NCBI GenBank assembly: GCA_016714935.1
Contig: JADKBU010000012.1
Location: 1-64,000 of the forward strand
Reading direction: 5' to 3'
Length of the DNA stretch: 64,000 nt
Origin: Candidatus Accumulibacter propinquus
Lineage (GTDB): Bacteria; Pseudomonadota; Gammaproteobacteria; Burkholderiales; Rhodocyclaceae
Under the pieces are notes generated by a model that saw nothing but the letters and a program-made list of their open reading frames with translations, made no database searches and had not been told where the DNA came from. The stretch's first letter is position 1; each line of letters begins with the position of its first letter. The position numbers and the translations under genes were made by a program. Of the stretch, positions 24,546-33,272 are shown piece after piece.

Positions 24546-27332
24546 GTCCACGGCCACCCGGATCGCGTCGATGCATACCTCAGCCGCATCCGCCGGCAGG
24601 ACTGCAAAGAGGGTCTTGCCGACAAACCCGTTGGTCGACGTCTCCATCGGATCGGAGCGTTGCGAGTGATAGCTGTGAATGCGGCCGTCGACGCCGACTT
24701 CGAACAACACATCCGGAATGGCATCCAGAGTTGCCTGCAACTGGTTTTTTGTGGACAGTATTTCGGCTTCGGCCAGCCGCCGTTCGGTCACATCCACAAA
24801 AGTGGCAATCACCTGCACGGGCAATCCCTGCTCGTCGGCGAATACCGGCTGGGAATTGATGCTGATCCAGCGCAAACCATGCCCCGGCGCCTTGATGCCC
24901 ATGATCTGATGGCGCAGCGACTTGCCGGTGCGCAGGGTCACCATCCCCGGATGCTCGTCTCCGGGAAACGGTGTGCCGTCTTCGCGGATTGCGCACCACT
25001 GCGGATCGACGGAGGTTTTGCCCAGCAATTGCTCCCGGCCAAGACCCAGCAGCGCTTCGGCCGCCGGATTGGCATCGACGATACGGCCGTCGCGGCATTG
25101 CAGAACCAGGCCTTCGGCCATCGACTGGAAGATGATCCGTAGGCGCTCCTCGCTGGCGCGCAAGGCAAGTTCCGCTGACTTGCGTTGCGAAATGTCCACG
25201 AATGCACCCAGGGCTTCCCCGTTTTCCAGGCCCAGCCGCCCGGTGCCGATTTCATACCAGCCGAGTGTCCCATCCTTGCGGCGTTGCTGAAGTTCGGTAC
25301 GGAGCACTTCGCCACGCGCCAGGATCGGATACACCAACTGGCCGAATGCTTCGTAGGACTCGTCGTTAGGGTAAGCGATGCGCGTCGGCTGTCCGATCAG
25401 TTCCTCGGGCGAGTAGCCCAGCATCCGGGCGAAAGCGGCGTTGGCCCAGACGATCACGCGCGCTTTCACCTTGACGATCCCGACGACCGGGCTGTCCAGA
25501 ATCGCCCGCTGTTCACGCAACAGGGTTTCCAGTTGCGCTTCGGTCTGCTTGCGCTCGGTAATGTCGAAGGTAATGCCCATGACCCGCACCGGCTCGCCGG
25601 CGCCATCCCTCTCGACAACCTTGCCGCGGGCCAGTACCCAGACCCAGTGCCCGTTCTTGTGTAGTAGCCGGTGCTCGGACTCGTAGTCCGGCGTTTCCCC
25701 TTTCAGGTGGCGGTCCAGACGCTCTCTGACCAGCGGCAAGTCGTCCGGAAAAACACGCGTTGCCCAGCTTTCGATGCGCCGGGGCAACTCCTCCAGCGTA
25801 TATCCCTGCAATGCGGCCCAGCGCGCGCTGAATCGCAACTCACCACTGGGAACGACCCATTCCCAGGTACCCATGGCCGCCCCGGCCAGCGCCAGTTCGA
25901 GGTGCTGCTCCCGGTCGGCAAGTAGCGTCTCCATTGCCTTGCGCTGGGTGATGTCGTACCACGTTGTCAGGTGCGACCCATCGTGCGGCAAAGCGAGCAG
26001 TGACATCGTCGTCAAGACCGTTCGTCGCTCACCGCTCTTCGTCGTGACCTGCACTTCCAGTGCTTGCGAAGGCGCAGCATGGCTTCGGAGACCGGCCAGA
26101 CGGGCGTACCAGGTGTCCAGGACCGACTGCCGGTATTGAAGGTCGGGACAAGCCCGTACCCACCATTCTGCCAGGCTTGGCAGCTCCCGCTGCTGGTAGC
26201 CGAAAGCCGTGGTGAATGCGGCATTGACGTACGTCACGTTGTGCTGCGCGTCACTGATCACTGTCGGTACCGGCAGGGCTTCGATGATGGATCTAAGGCG
26301 CCTTTCACTTTGCTGCTGTGCATCTTTTAAACGCTGGTCCTCGATATCCCAGGCGCGTTGGCGGCGCAAGGCGTCACGGTAGACGGTAAAGCCGCCGCCG
26401 CCCAGCAGGAGCAACGCGAAACCGGTGCCACTCACCCTTCGCCACCAGGCTGCGCGGATTTCCGACAGCGGCATGGCAATGAACAGCGTCAGCGGATGCG
26501 TCGGCAGGCGGCGAAACGCGGTCAGGAAATCCGGCCCGTCAAGGCTGCTCGGACCTTCCACGTAGCCGCGCTCGGGGAAGCCTTGCTGTCGCAGGTGATG
26601 AATCAGGGCGCCGGTTCTCGGGACTCCGTAGATCTGATCCAGCGTCAGATTGGCCGGCACCGGGTAACGGCTCAACAGGAAACCACTGTCGCGAATCAGC
26701 CCGATGGCCGCCGCCCTGGCCGTCAGGGGCGAATCGACCCAGTACGACTGCAGGTGCTCATGCGTCAGGTTGGCACTGACGATGTAGCCGAGCTTGCCCT
26801 GGCGATCCTTGATCGCATGGCGCACGGGGACGATCACCACCTTGTTGATTTTGGCCAGCAACGGCCGGCCGATGCCGAAAAGCTGTCCCTGCGCGACAGC
26901 GTCGACGAAATGGATGAATGAGGCTTCCCCGGCCAGGGTGGCATGCACCGTGCGTGGCGGGTTCCTGGCGGTCAACAGGACTGTGCCATCGGCCTGGATC
27001 AGGGTGACGTTGTACAACTCCGGATACAGGTCGTGGAACTTCCTGACCAGGACATAGGCGCGGTCGAGGTCGATCCGCTCGCCCTCGCTGCTCAAGTCGT
27101 CGCCGAGACCTTTCAGGGCAAGTTCAAGATGCGAGAAGTAGTTGTCGAACGCCCTGGCTTCCATCTCCATGATGGTTGCCATGTCCCGCAGCGCTGCTGC
27201 CTTTTCGTCGGCCCAGTTGTACCATGCGGTTGCCGCTGCGTAGGCGACGAGCAACAAGGTCAGCAGACCGGCGATGCGGTTAAGGTTCTTGATGGAAAGC
27301 GGCGCGTGCATTGCTGGACTCGGTGGTCGCAT
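24536..27332 (-). pseudogene. Multi-PAS hybrid histidine kinase, N-terminal part
   Basis: About 930 in-frame residues: transmembrane helix (about 20-38), a periplasmic sensor region of the Cache type (about 40-295), a second transmembrane helix (about 302-320), then five PAS/PAC repeats starting at about 342, 474, 610, 733 and 865 (ITFDITERK, FVDISQRK and FVDVTERR mark their ends). After CIDAIRVAVDKGG the frame turns to nonsense while the next frame continues the PAC domain (STGHAYRLSLPQGERWFEL). Joined, the protein has about 1840 residues and eight PAS domains. The start may be 27332 or the ATG at 27311. The ligand is unknown; it is a membrane sensor. Confidence 0.85.
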
Positions 27333-27677
27333 GCGGAAGAAGGCGATCGATCAAGGGCTGGTGCAGCCTCGATTGCGGCTCGTGGCTGATGGTACGCGCG
27401 GATGGGGGTTTGCACAAACGGCACGCTGGCCGTACGGCAACTCCCCCAGGGTGCTCACGGCCTGACAGGCCGCCAGGCATGGGTTGCATCTGCCTGCAGA
27501 TCGCGGAAAATGCGTCTGTCGCCGCCGGCATCACTCGGCAGGCTCCCTTTTTTTGAGGTGGCAGATCCTTGCCGGCAAGACGTTCATCCGCTGCGGTCAA
27601 AGGGCAAGCGCTTGCGCCGGCGGCCGGCGGCCGCTCCGTAGAACGCCATGGGCAGCCCGGGAAGGGCATGGAGCGGC
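27333..27677. other. Divergent intergenic region, no gene seen
   Basis: 345 nt between the divergent kinase and GT2 genes. It must hold promoters for both, but I find no convincing -35/-10 pair. A T7 run at about 27548-27554 is not preceded by a clear stem. Short frames here are not supported by codon use or homology. Confidence 0.6.
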
Positions 27678-28586
27678 ATGACGCGAGCCACTGAAATCCT
27701 GATCAGCGTCATCATCCCGACCTACAACTACGCGCGTTTGTTGCCGCGTGCACTGGATTCGGTGCTCGCGCAGCACACTGACGATATCGAGCTGATCGTC
27801 GTCGATGATGGCTCAGGCGACGATACCGCCGAGGTCCTCGCGCCATACGCTGCCCGCCATCGGCAATTGCGGGTGATCCACCAGAGCAATGCGGGTGCGG
27901 CCGCCGCGCGCAATCATGGGATCCGCGAGGCGCGGGGAGCTTATGCGCTGTTGCTCGACGCTGACGACGAACTCCTGCCGGAGGCCCTGGCCAGTCTGCG
28001 TGCGGCGCTCGCCCGGCAGCCGACGGCCGGAATGGTGCTCGGCGCGCAGATCTCGGTCTATCCGGACGGTCGCGAACGGCTGCGGTTGCCGACGCCGGTG
28101 CCCAGCGCGCCGCCGCTGCAACTGACCCGGCGCTATCTGCTCGAAAAACGCATCTCGATCTCGCATGGTTGTTCGCTGTTCCGCCGCGACCTGCTCCTGC
28201 AGCGGCCGTATCCGGAAAGCCTGCGCGGTGGCGAAGACGTCGCGGTGTTTGCCTATCTGCTGGTCAGCACCCCGGTTGCGGTCACCACCGAGCCGCTGGC
28301 GCGCATCCACAAACACGCGGACAGCCTGCGACACAACCGCGACAACGAGGAGGAGCGCGCTCTGGCGATGGTCTCCGAGGTTTTTTCCGGGTTGCCGGCC
28401 GAATGCCAGTCGCTGCGAACACGCTATCAGGCACAACGTTACCTGTCGCTGTTTCGCGCCGCGTTGCGGGCTGGCGACCGGCCGACGGCCCGCCGCTATT
28501 ATGCTGCCGCCTGGCGCCTGAGCCCGCTGCAGGCCCTGCGTGGACGGCAACTGCACAAGGTCCTGAGCTTGTGGGCCTGGACTTGA
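27678..28586 (+). CDS. Glycosyltransferase family 2
   Basis: About 302 residues. The GT-A fold starts at once with ISVIIPTYNYARLLPRALDSVL, then ELIVVDDGSGDDT (nucleotide-sugar binding) and LLDADDELLPEAL (metal-binding DxD), followed by a helical C-terminus. I prefer ATG 27678 with GGAG 4-7 nt upstream to the ATG at 27648. It would transfer a sugar in surface polysaccharide or glycan synthesis; donor and acceptor are unknown. The membrane glycosyltransferase-like gene follows after 22 nt. Confidence 0.9.
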   Translation: MTRATEILISVIIPTYNYARLLPRALDSVLAQHTDDIELIVVDDGSGDDTAEVLAPYAARHRQLRVIHQSNAGAAAARNHGIREARGAYALLLDADDELLPEALASLRAALARQPTAGMVLGAQISVYPDGRERLRLPTPVPSAPPLQLTRRYLLEKRISISHGCSLFRRDLLLQRPYPESLRGGEDVAVFAYLLVSTPVAVTTEPLARIHKHADSLRHNRDNEEERALAMVSEVFSGLPAECQSLRTRYQAQRYLSLFRAALRAGDRPTARRYYAAAWRLSPLQALRGRQLHKVLSLWAWT

Positions 28587-28608
28587 AGCGCTGTCTCAAC
28601 ACCTTCTC

Positions 28609-29570
28609 ATGAGGTTTTCGATGCTCGATATCGCCAAAGCGCGTGCTCATGTTTCGCCGGTACCGCTTGCCTTTGTCGCCAGCCTCGTGCTCTCGCTGAT
28701 CGCGGTTGCCGGTACCGTGACCCTCGGCAAGGATGCCGCACACTATCTCGATGTTGCCCGACAGGCTCTCGACCATGGTCCGGCGGTGGCGTTTCAGCTT
28801 TTCAACTGGCCGTGGTTTCCCCTGTTGCTGGCGGCAACGCATGCCTTCCTCGGTGTTCCCCTGGAACTTGCCGCGTACCTGTGGTGCGCGCTGCTGATGG
28901 CGGGAACCTGCGCGCTGATGGTGGCCATCAGCCAGCGCCTGGTGGTTGGCAGCGGCTATTGGGCCTGCCTGGTGGTGTTGTCGATTCCGGCCTGCAACCA
29001 CCTGCGCTACGACATCATCCGCGAGTTCGGCTTCTGGTTTTTCTGTACGCTGGCGCTGTGGCTGGCGCTCGACTGGCTGGAACGCGGCGGTTGGCGGCGG
29101 GCCATCGCGGTGCAGGCGGCGATTGCCGCGGCGGCACTGTTTCGCCTGGAAGCGGTATTCCTGTTCGCGGCGCTGACGCTTTGCCTGCTGCCCGAGTACC
29201 GGGTGCGCCGGACCTGGCTGAAACTGCTGCAGATCAACGCCCTGCCGCTGCTGGGGTTGCTGGCGGTACTGGTCTTGCTGGTGACCGGCCAGGAATTCGC
29301 GCAGCCGCGAGTCCTGCATTTCCTGTCCCTGCTGGATCCGCGAAACTTCGTGGCACGCTTCGAACTGTTGGTCGGGGACTTCGCGCACGCCGCACTGCAA
29401 AAGAATGCCGCCGATGAAGCGCGGCTGATCATCCTCTTTGGCCTGCCGCTTACCCTGCTGAGCAAGTTCCTGATGCTGTGCGGACCGCTGGCCCTGCCGC
29501 TGCTGTACCGCGGCAGCTGGCCGGCGTTCGGCGACTACTGGCGGAAGCTGCGGCCGCTGGCCTGGGCCTG
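28609..29570 (+). pseudogene. Polytopic glycosyltransferase-like protein, N-terminal part
   Basis: About 320 residues rich in transmembrane helices (about 18-36, 66-80, 85-108, 115-128, 140-155, 165-195, 208-226, 270-295), with the loop GKDAAHYLDVARQALDHG after the first helix and a LRYDIIREFGF segment, as in dolichyl-phosphate-mannose or ArnT-like (GT39/GT83) transferases. The frame breaks after RKLRPLAWAW; the rest of the protein follows one frame back. With the GT2 gene it suggests an undecaprenyl-linked sugar pathway. Function is assigned by architecture only. Confidence 0.75.
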
Positions 29571-30071
29571 GTTCTTTATTTCGCGATCCTGCTGCTGTTC
29601 TTCATCCAGGAGCGCTTCGTCAATCCTCGCTACGTAAGCTTCCTGAATTTGCTGGCGGTACCGCTGTTGAGCATCGCGCTGCTGCGCTTTGCCGGGCACT
29701 TCCCACGTCTCGGCAGACTGCTGGTGGCGCTGGCCTTGCTGGTGATGCTGCACAACGTCATCTCGTTTGCCGCGAAGAAGACGCACTACCTGGAGGCGGG
29801 TGCCTGGATATCGCAGCACACGGCGCCGAGCGATCCGATCTATTACGAGGATTCACGTCTCGCCTATTACGCCGGCAGGGGCTATCCATTCATGCCGGTG
29901 ACCCGTGCGCAGGCGATGAGCGGTGAAAATTCGCCGACCTATCGCTATTTCGTGATTGTCGCCAAGCCGGATGACCCGGCGGTGCGGCTGTGGCTGGCGC
30001 AGCAGAAGAAACGGATCCTCGGCCAGTTCGCCAATCGCAAGGGCGATGCGGTCCTGGTCGTCGGCGATTGA
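29555..30071 (+). pseudogene. Polytopic glycosyltransferase-like protein, C-terminal part
   Basis: The continuation of the same gene: LYFAILLLFFIQERFVNPRYVSFLNLLAVPLL, two more membrane helices, and a soluble C-terminal domain (KKTHYLEAGAWISQHTAPSD, YYAGRGYPF), typical for the end of GT39-like proteins where RY-x-x-F-L precedes the last helices. The two parts total 1463 nt, one base short of 488 codons, so a single base is missing between about 29545 and 29575. It runs convergently into gpsA. Confidence 0.75.
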
Positions 30072-30092
30072 GTCCTCGCCACCCGCAACCGT

Positions 30093-31082
30093 CTAGCTCG
30101 CCTCGATCTTCGGGTCGCGGCTGAGCAGCTTCTCGACGGCCGCCGCCGCCGGTTCATCCTGATAGAGGATGGCGTCGACGGCATGGGTGATCGGCATGTC
30201 GATGCCCAGTTGCGTTGCCAGGCGGGCGACCTCGCGCGTCGTGCTGACGCCCTCGGCGACATGTCCGAGGTCACGCAGTATTTGCGGCAAGGTCTTGCCG
30301 GCACCCAGAGCCAGACCGACGCGGCGATTGCGCGACAGGTCGCCGGTACAGGTGAGGATCAGATCACCCATGCCGGCGAGCCCCATGAAGGTTTGCGGGT
30401 GACCGCCGAGGGCGACGCCGAAGCGTGCGATCTCCGCGAGGCCGCGGGTAATCAAGGCCGCGCGGGCGTTGAGCCCGAGGCCGAGGCCATCGCAGACGCC
30501 GGTGGCGATGGCCATGATGTTCTTCACGCCGCCGCCGACTTCAACGCCCGGCAGGTCGTCGTTGGCGTAGATGCGAAAATGCGGGCTATGCAGGGCCAGC
30601 GCCGTGCGATGCCCGAAATCGGCGTCGTTGGCTGCCAGTGTCACTGCCGCCGGCAAGCCGCGCGCCACTTCTTCGGCAAAGCTCGGTCCCGACAGGGCGC
30701 CACACAGGGCTTGCGGACCCAGTTCTTCGGCGACGACCTGATGCGGCAGCTTGGCCGTTTCGGCCTCCAGGCCCTTGCACACCCAGATCAGCGGTCGCGG
30801 CACTCCGGCCTCGCGCAGGCGACTGAGCGTCGGGCGCAGACCGGAGATCGGCGTGGCAACGATCAGCAGATCGGCAGCGGCGGCGGCAGCGGCAAAATCG
30901 TCGCCAATCCGCAGGGTCTCCGGGAAGAGGTGAGCCGGCAGCAGGCGGCGGTTTTCGCGATCGGCGGACAGCACGCTTCTGACATCCGCCTTGCGTGCCC
31001 ACAGGGTAACGGTGTGGCGGGCGCTGAATGCGATGGCCAGGGCCGTACCCCAGGCACCCGCTCCCAACACGGTGATCTTCAT
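30093..31082 (-). CDS. gpsA: Glycerol-3-phosphate dehydrogenase [NAD(P)+]
   Basis: 329 residues, standard length. It reduces dihydroxyacetone phosphate to sn-glycerol-3-phosphate for phospholipid synthesis in the cytoplasm. NAD(P)-binding GAGAWGTALAIAF at the start, LSGPSFAEEVARGLPAAVTLA, and the catalytic lysine in VGGGVKNIMAIATG are present. It lies 6 nt after the SH3 gene, the last gene of the rhodanese-grxC-secB-gpsA unit. Confidence 0.98.
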   Translation of the reverse strand: MKITVLGAGAWGTALAIAFSARHTVTLWARKADVRSVLSADRENRRLLPAHLFPETLRIGDDFAAAAAAADLLIVATPISGLRPTLSRLREAGVPRPLIWVCKGLEAETAKLPHQVVAEELGPQALCGALSGPSFAEEVARGLPAAVTLAANDADFGHRTALALHSPHFRIYANDDLPGVEVGGGVKNIMAIATGVCDGLGLGLNARAALITRGLAEIARFGVALGGHPQTFMGLAGMGDLILTCTGDLSRNRRVGLALGAGKTLPQILRDLGHVAEGVSTTREVARLATQLGIDMPITHAVDAILYQDEPAAAAVEKLLSRDPKIEAS

Positions 31083-31088
31083 GGCCGC

Positions 31089-31523
31089 TCAGACCCCCCA
31101 GATCTGGTTGACGCGCACGAAGCCGGTCTGGCCGTCGCGATGACGTACCTTGACCCAGCCGCCGGGCATGGTTTCGAGATAGTCCAGTGAAACGTTCTTT
31201 TCCGCTTCGAAGACGACCGCCGCCGCCTCGTCGGCGCTCTGCCGGACCTGCGCGCGCACCACGCTGACGATGACCGTACGCCGCTTGGCGAGATACCTGG
31301 CCTCAATCCAGGCCAGACCGCCGTCGGCATCGCGGACCTTGGACCAACCTTCCAGATTGACGACCATCTCGACTGGCGTGCCGCGCCTGACGACGAAGAG
31401 CTTGCTGCCTTTCTGCGAAGGCGCATCGTAAAGCACCGCTGGCGTATCGACGGTGCGGTACTCGATCGCCAACGATGGTGCCGCCAATCCGGCGGTCAGC
31501 AGCAGGCCCAACAGCCGCTTCAT
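31089..31523 (-). CDS. Exported bacterial SH3-domain protein
   Basis: 144 residues with a cleavable signal peptide (about 1-19, LLGLLLTAGLAAPSLA) and two SH3b repeats (about 28-75, LYDAPSQKGSKLFVVRRGTPVEMVVNLEGWSKV, and about 85-140, ending GWVKVRHRDGQTGFVRVNQIW). Such periplasmic proteins (SH3_4 type) may bind peptidoglycan or peptides; no precise function is known. It sits between secB (12 nt) and gpsA (6 nt), a common place in betaproteobacteria. Confidence 0.85.
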   Translation of the reverse strand: MKRLLGLLLTAGLAAPSLAIEYRTVDTPAVLYDAPSQKGSKLFVVRRGTPVEMVVNLEGWSKVRDADGGLAWIEARYLAKRRTVIVSVVRAQVRQSADEAAAVVFEAEKNVSLDYLETMPGGWVKVRHRDGQTGFVRVNQIWGV

Positions 31524-31535
31524 CGTGCGGCCCGC

Positions 31536-32003
31536 TTACTGGATCGTCGTCTCGCCGGAGGCCTCCTTGGCGGCTTCCTGCTGCTGCAGACGCGACATGT
31601 AGAGCGCTTCGAAGTTGACCGGCTGCAGCAGCACGGGTGCGAAACCGGCACGCGTCACGGCATCGGAGACGACTTCACGCGCATACGGGAAGAGGATGTT
31701 CGGGCAGGCGATCGACAGCAGCGGTTCCATGTTTTCGCTCGGCACGTTCTGCACGCGGAAGATGCCGGCCTGACCGACCTCGACCAGAAACACCGTCTTC
31801 TCCTCGAGCTTGGAGGTCACGGTGGTCGTCAGCGTGACCTCGAAAACGCCCTCGCCAATCCCTTGCGCGTTGGTCTGCAACTGGATGCTGACCTTGGGAG
31901 ACTCGCGTTCCAGAAAGATCTGCGGCGCGTTGGGGACTTCAACCGAAAGATCCTTGATGTAGATTTTCTCGATCGCAAAGATGGGGGTTTCTTGTTCGCT
32001 CAT
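31536..32003 (-). CDS. secB: Protein-export chaperone SecB
   Basis: 155 residues, normal length. SecB tetramers keep preproteins unfolded and hand them to SecA. Family blocks IEKIYIKDLSVEVPNAPQIF near the N-terminus, VTLTTTVTSK, and the SecA-contact region ACPNILFPYAREVVSDAVTRAGF are present. It follows grxC by 52 nt in the same order as in many proteobacteria (rhodanese-grxC-secB-gpsA). Confidence 0.98.
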   Translation of the reverse strand: MSEQETPIFAIEKIYIKDLSVEVPNAPQIFLERESPKVSIQLQTNAQGIGEGVFEVTLTTTVTSKLEEKTVFLVEVGQAGIFRVQNVPSENMEPLLSIACPNILFPYAREVVSDAVTRAGFAPVLLQPVNFEALYMSRLQQQEAAKEASGETTIQ

Positions 32004-32055
32004 GGTAGTTTCTTGGCCAATGGGATGAGGGGGTTAGTGAAACTCGGCGCGGGCA

Positions 32056-32331
32056 TCAAACGCATGCACCCGCGAGTAAGGGCAGCAACTTGCCCGCACG
32101 ATCGAGAGCAATCAACTCGTCGCAACCACCGACGTGCGTTTCGCCGATGTAAATCTGTGGAACCGTACGCCTGGCGGTCCTTTCGAGCATCTCGGCGCGG
32201 CGCGCGGGATCGAGATCGACCCGCACTTTCTCGATATCGACGACGCCGCGCGCGCGCAGCAACTGCTCGGCACGTACGCAGAAAGGGCAAACCGCGGTCG
32301 AGTACATCAGCACGCGTGACGCGATGCTCAT
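32056..32331 (-). CDS. grxC: Glutaredoxin 3
   Basis: 91 residues with the dithiol active site CPFC (Cys15, Cys18), the cis-proline region RTVPQIYIG and GGCDEL for glutathione binding. It reduces disulfides with glutathione. I take ATG 32329-32331 (MSIASRVLMYS) as the start; it overlaps the stop of the rhodanese gene as ATGA, so the two are coupled. Confidence 0.96.
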   Translation of the reverse strand: MSIASRVLMYSTAVCPFCVRAEQLLRARGVVDIEKVRVDLDPARRAEMLERTARRTVPQIYIGETHVGGCDELIALDRAGKLLPLLAGACV

Positions 32332-32747
32332 CGCCGGGCTCCCTTCTTCAGCGGCAGGCCGGCTTCCGACCATGCCGCGACGCCACCATCGAGGGTGTGT
32401 ACCTTGAGGAAACCGAGCTTGGCGAGGGTCGAACGGGCGGCGGACGAGCGCATTCCGGACTGGCAGATGAGAATCAGCGGTTTGTCCTTGAATGGCTCCA
32501 GCTCGGTCGCGCGTTCCGCGAGCGATCCCGCAGGAATGTTGCGCGAGTCGCCAAGGTGCCCGGCGACATATTCGTTCGGCTCACGAATGTCGATCAACTG
32601 GGCGTTCTCGCGGTTGATCAGCATCGTCGCCTGCGTCGGCGTGACGGCGTTCGTCCCCCCCGGCCGGCGGAAAGAGAGCGCCAGCAGCATCGAGCCACTG
32701 ACCACGGCGACGGCCACCAGAAGTATGTTCTGCTGTATGAATTCCAA
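32328..32747 (-). CDS. Membrane-anchored rhodanese-like protein (YibN type)
   Basis: 139 residues from a TTG start (32745-32747) chosen because GGAG lies 6 nt upstream and the protein then begins MEFIQQN, as in E. coli YibN. One transmembrane helix (about 7-26) is followed by a rhodanese domain (about 36-135) with IDIREPNEYVAGH and the active-site loop ICQSGMRSS (Cys95). Rhodaneses carry sulfane sulfur as a persulfide. The gene is coupled to grxC and is preceded by a putative persulfide-sensing repressor, which fits sulfur trafficking. Confidence 0.9.
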   Translation of the reverse strand: MEFIQQNILLVAVAVVSGSMLLALSFRRPGGTNAVTPTQATMLINRENAQLIDIREPNEYVAGHLGDSRNIPAGSLAERATELEPFKDKPLILICQSGMRSSAARSTLAKLGFLKVHTLDGGVAAWSEAGLPLKKGARR

Positions 32748-32834
32748 TCGAGACTCCAGAAACTGACCCGGCTCAACAGACGGGAGCGGGATGCCGCTCC
32801 CCGGCAAAAAACATCGACAACAATCAAGGCAGCC

Positions 32835-33143
32835 CTAGCCGCCGCAGAAAACCTCGCGCATCATGCCAATCAACTGCAGCGTGCGGGCATCGCCAACCCG
32901 ATAATAAACGCGGTTGGATTCCTTGCGCGCGATCAGAACACCCTTTTCGCGAAGAATGGCAAGATGCTGGGAAATGTTGCTTTGCGAAGTGCCTACGGCC
33001 TGGACGATCTCTTGAACACAGGCTTCCTGATCGCCGATCACGCAAAGGATCTTGAGTCGCAGGGGATGCGATATCGACTTCAGCGCACGCGCTGCCTGCT
33101 CAATATGCTCCTGCTTGTCAATGAGACTGCTCGTGATCGGCAC
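32835..33143 (-). CDS. ArsR-family regulator, BigR/SqrR/YgaV-like
   Basis: About 102 residues from GTG 33143; the start is uncertain because no ribosome site is obvious. The ArsR winged helix is clear (LKSISHPLRLKILCVIG, then SQSNISQHLAILREKGVLIARKE). Cysteines are at 34, 42 and 100. Cys34 (in ILCVI) and Cys100 (in VFC) are 66 residues apart, as are the sensing cysteines of BigR (42/108) and SqrR (41/107), which form a disulfide or polysulfide bridge with sulfane sulfur. Metal-site residues of ArsR/SmtB are lacking. The rhodanese gene lies 87 nt downstream. It probably represses its own promoter and perhaps the rhodanese. Confidence 0.85.
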   Translation of the reverse strand: MPITSSLIDKQEHIEQAARALKSISHPLRLKILCVIGDQEACVQEIVQAVGTSQSNISQHLAILREKGVLIARKESNRVYYRVGDARTLQLIGMMREVFCGG

Positions 33144-33168
33144 GATACGCCAGATTCGTCGTTTATCA

Positions 33169-33185
33169 TATAATCGCCGATTATA
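33169..33185. promoter_or_regulatory. Palindromic operator candidate over divergent -10 boxes
   Basis: TATAATCG-C-CGATTATA is a perfect 8-bp inverted repeat with a single central base. Each arm is itself a TATAAT box, one per strand, so the site could overlap the -10 elements of both the arsR-like gene (minus) and envC (plus). It lies 26 nt upstream of the regulator's start. AT-rich palindromes at this place are the usual targets of BigR-type repressors; binding is inference. Confidence 0.65.
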
Positions 33186-33272
33186 GAACAAAACCTTGAT
33201 GCAAGCGTGTCCCGCACGCCATCGCCCTGACGGTAGCCTCCCGCGCCGGCTCGATCGAGGTTTCTGCAAGGC

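Noticed and set aside
27540..27560. Terminator at the T7 run in the kinase/GT2 spacer
   Set aside because: No stable stem directly precedes the T run on either strand.
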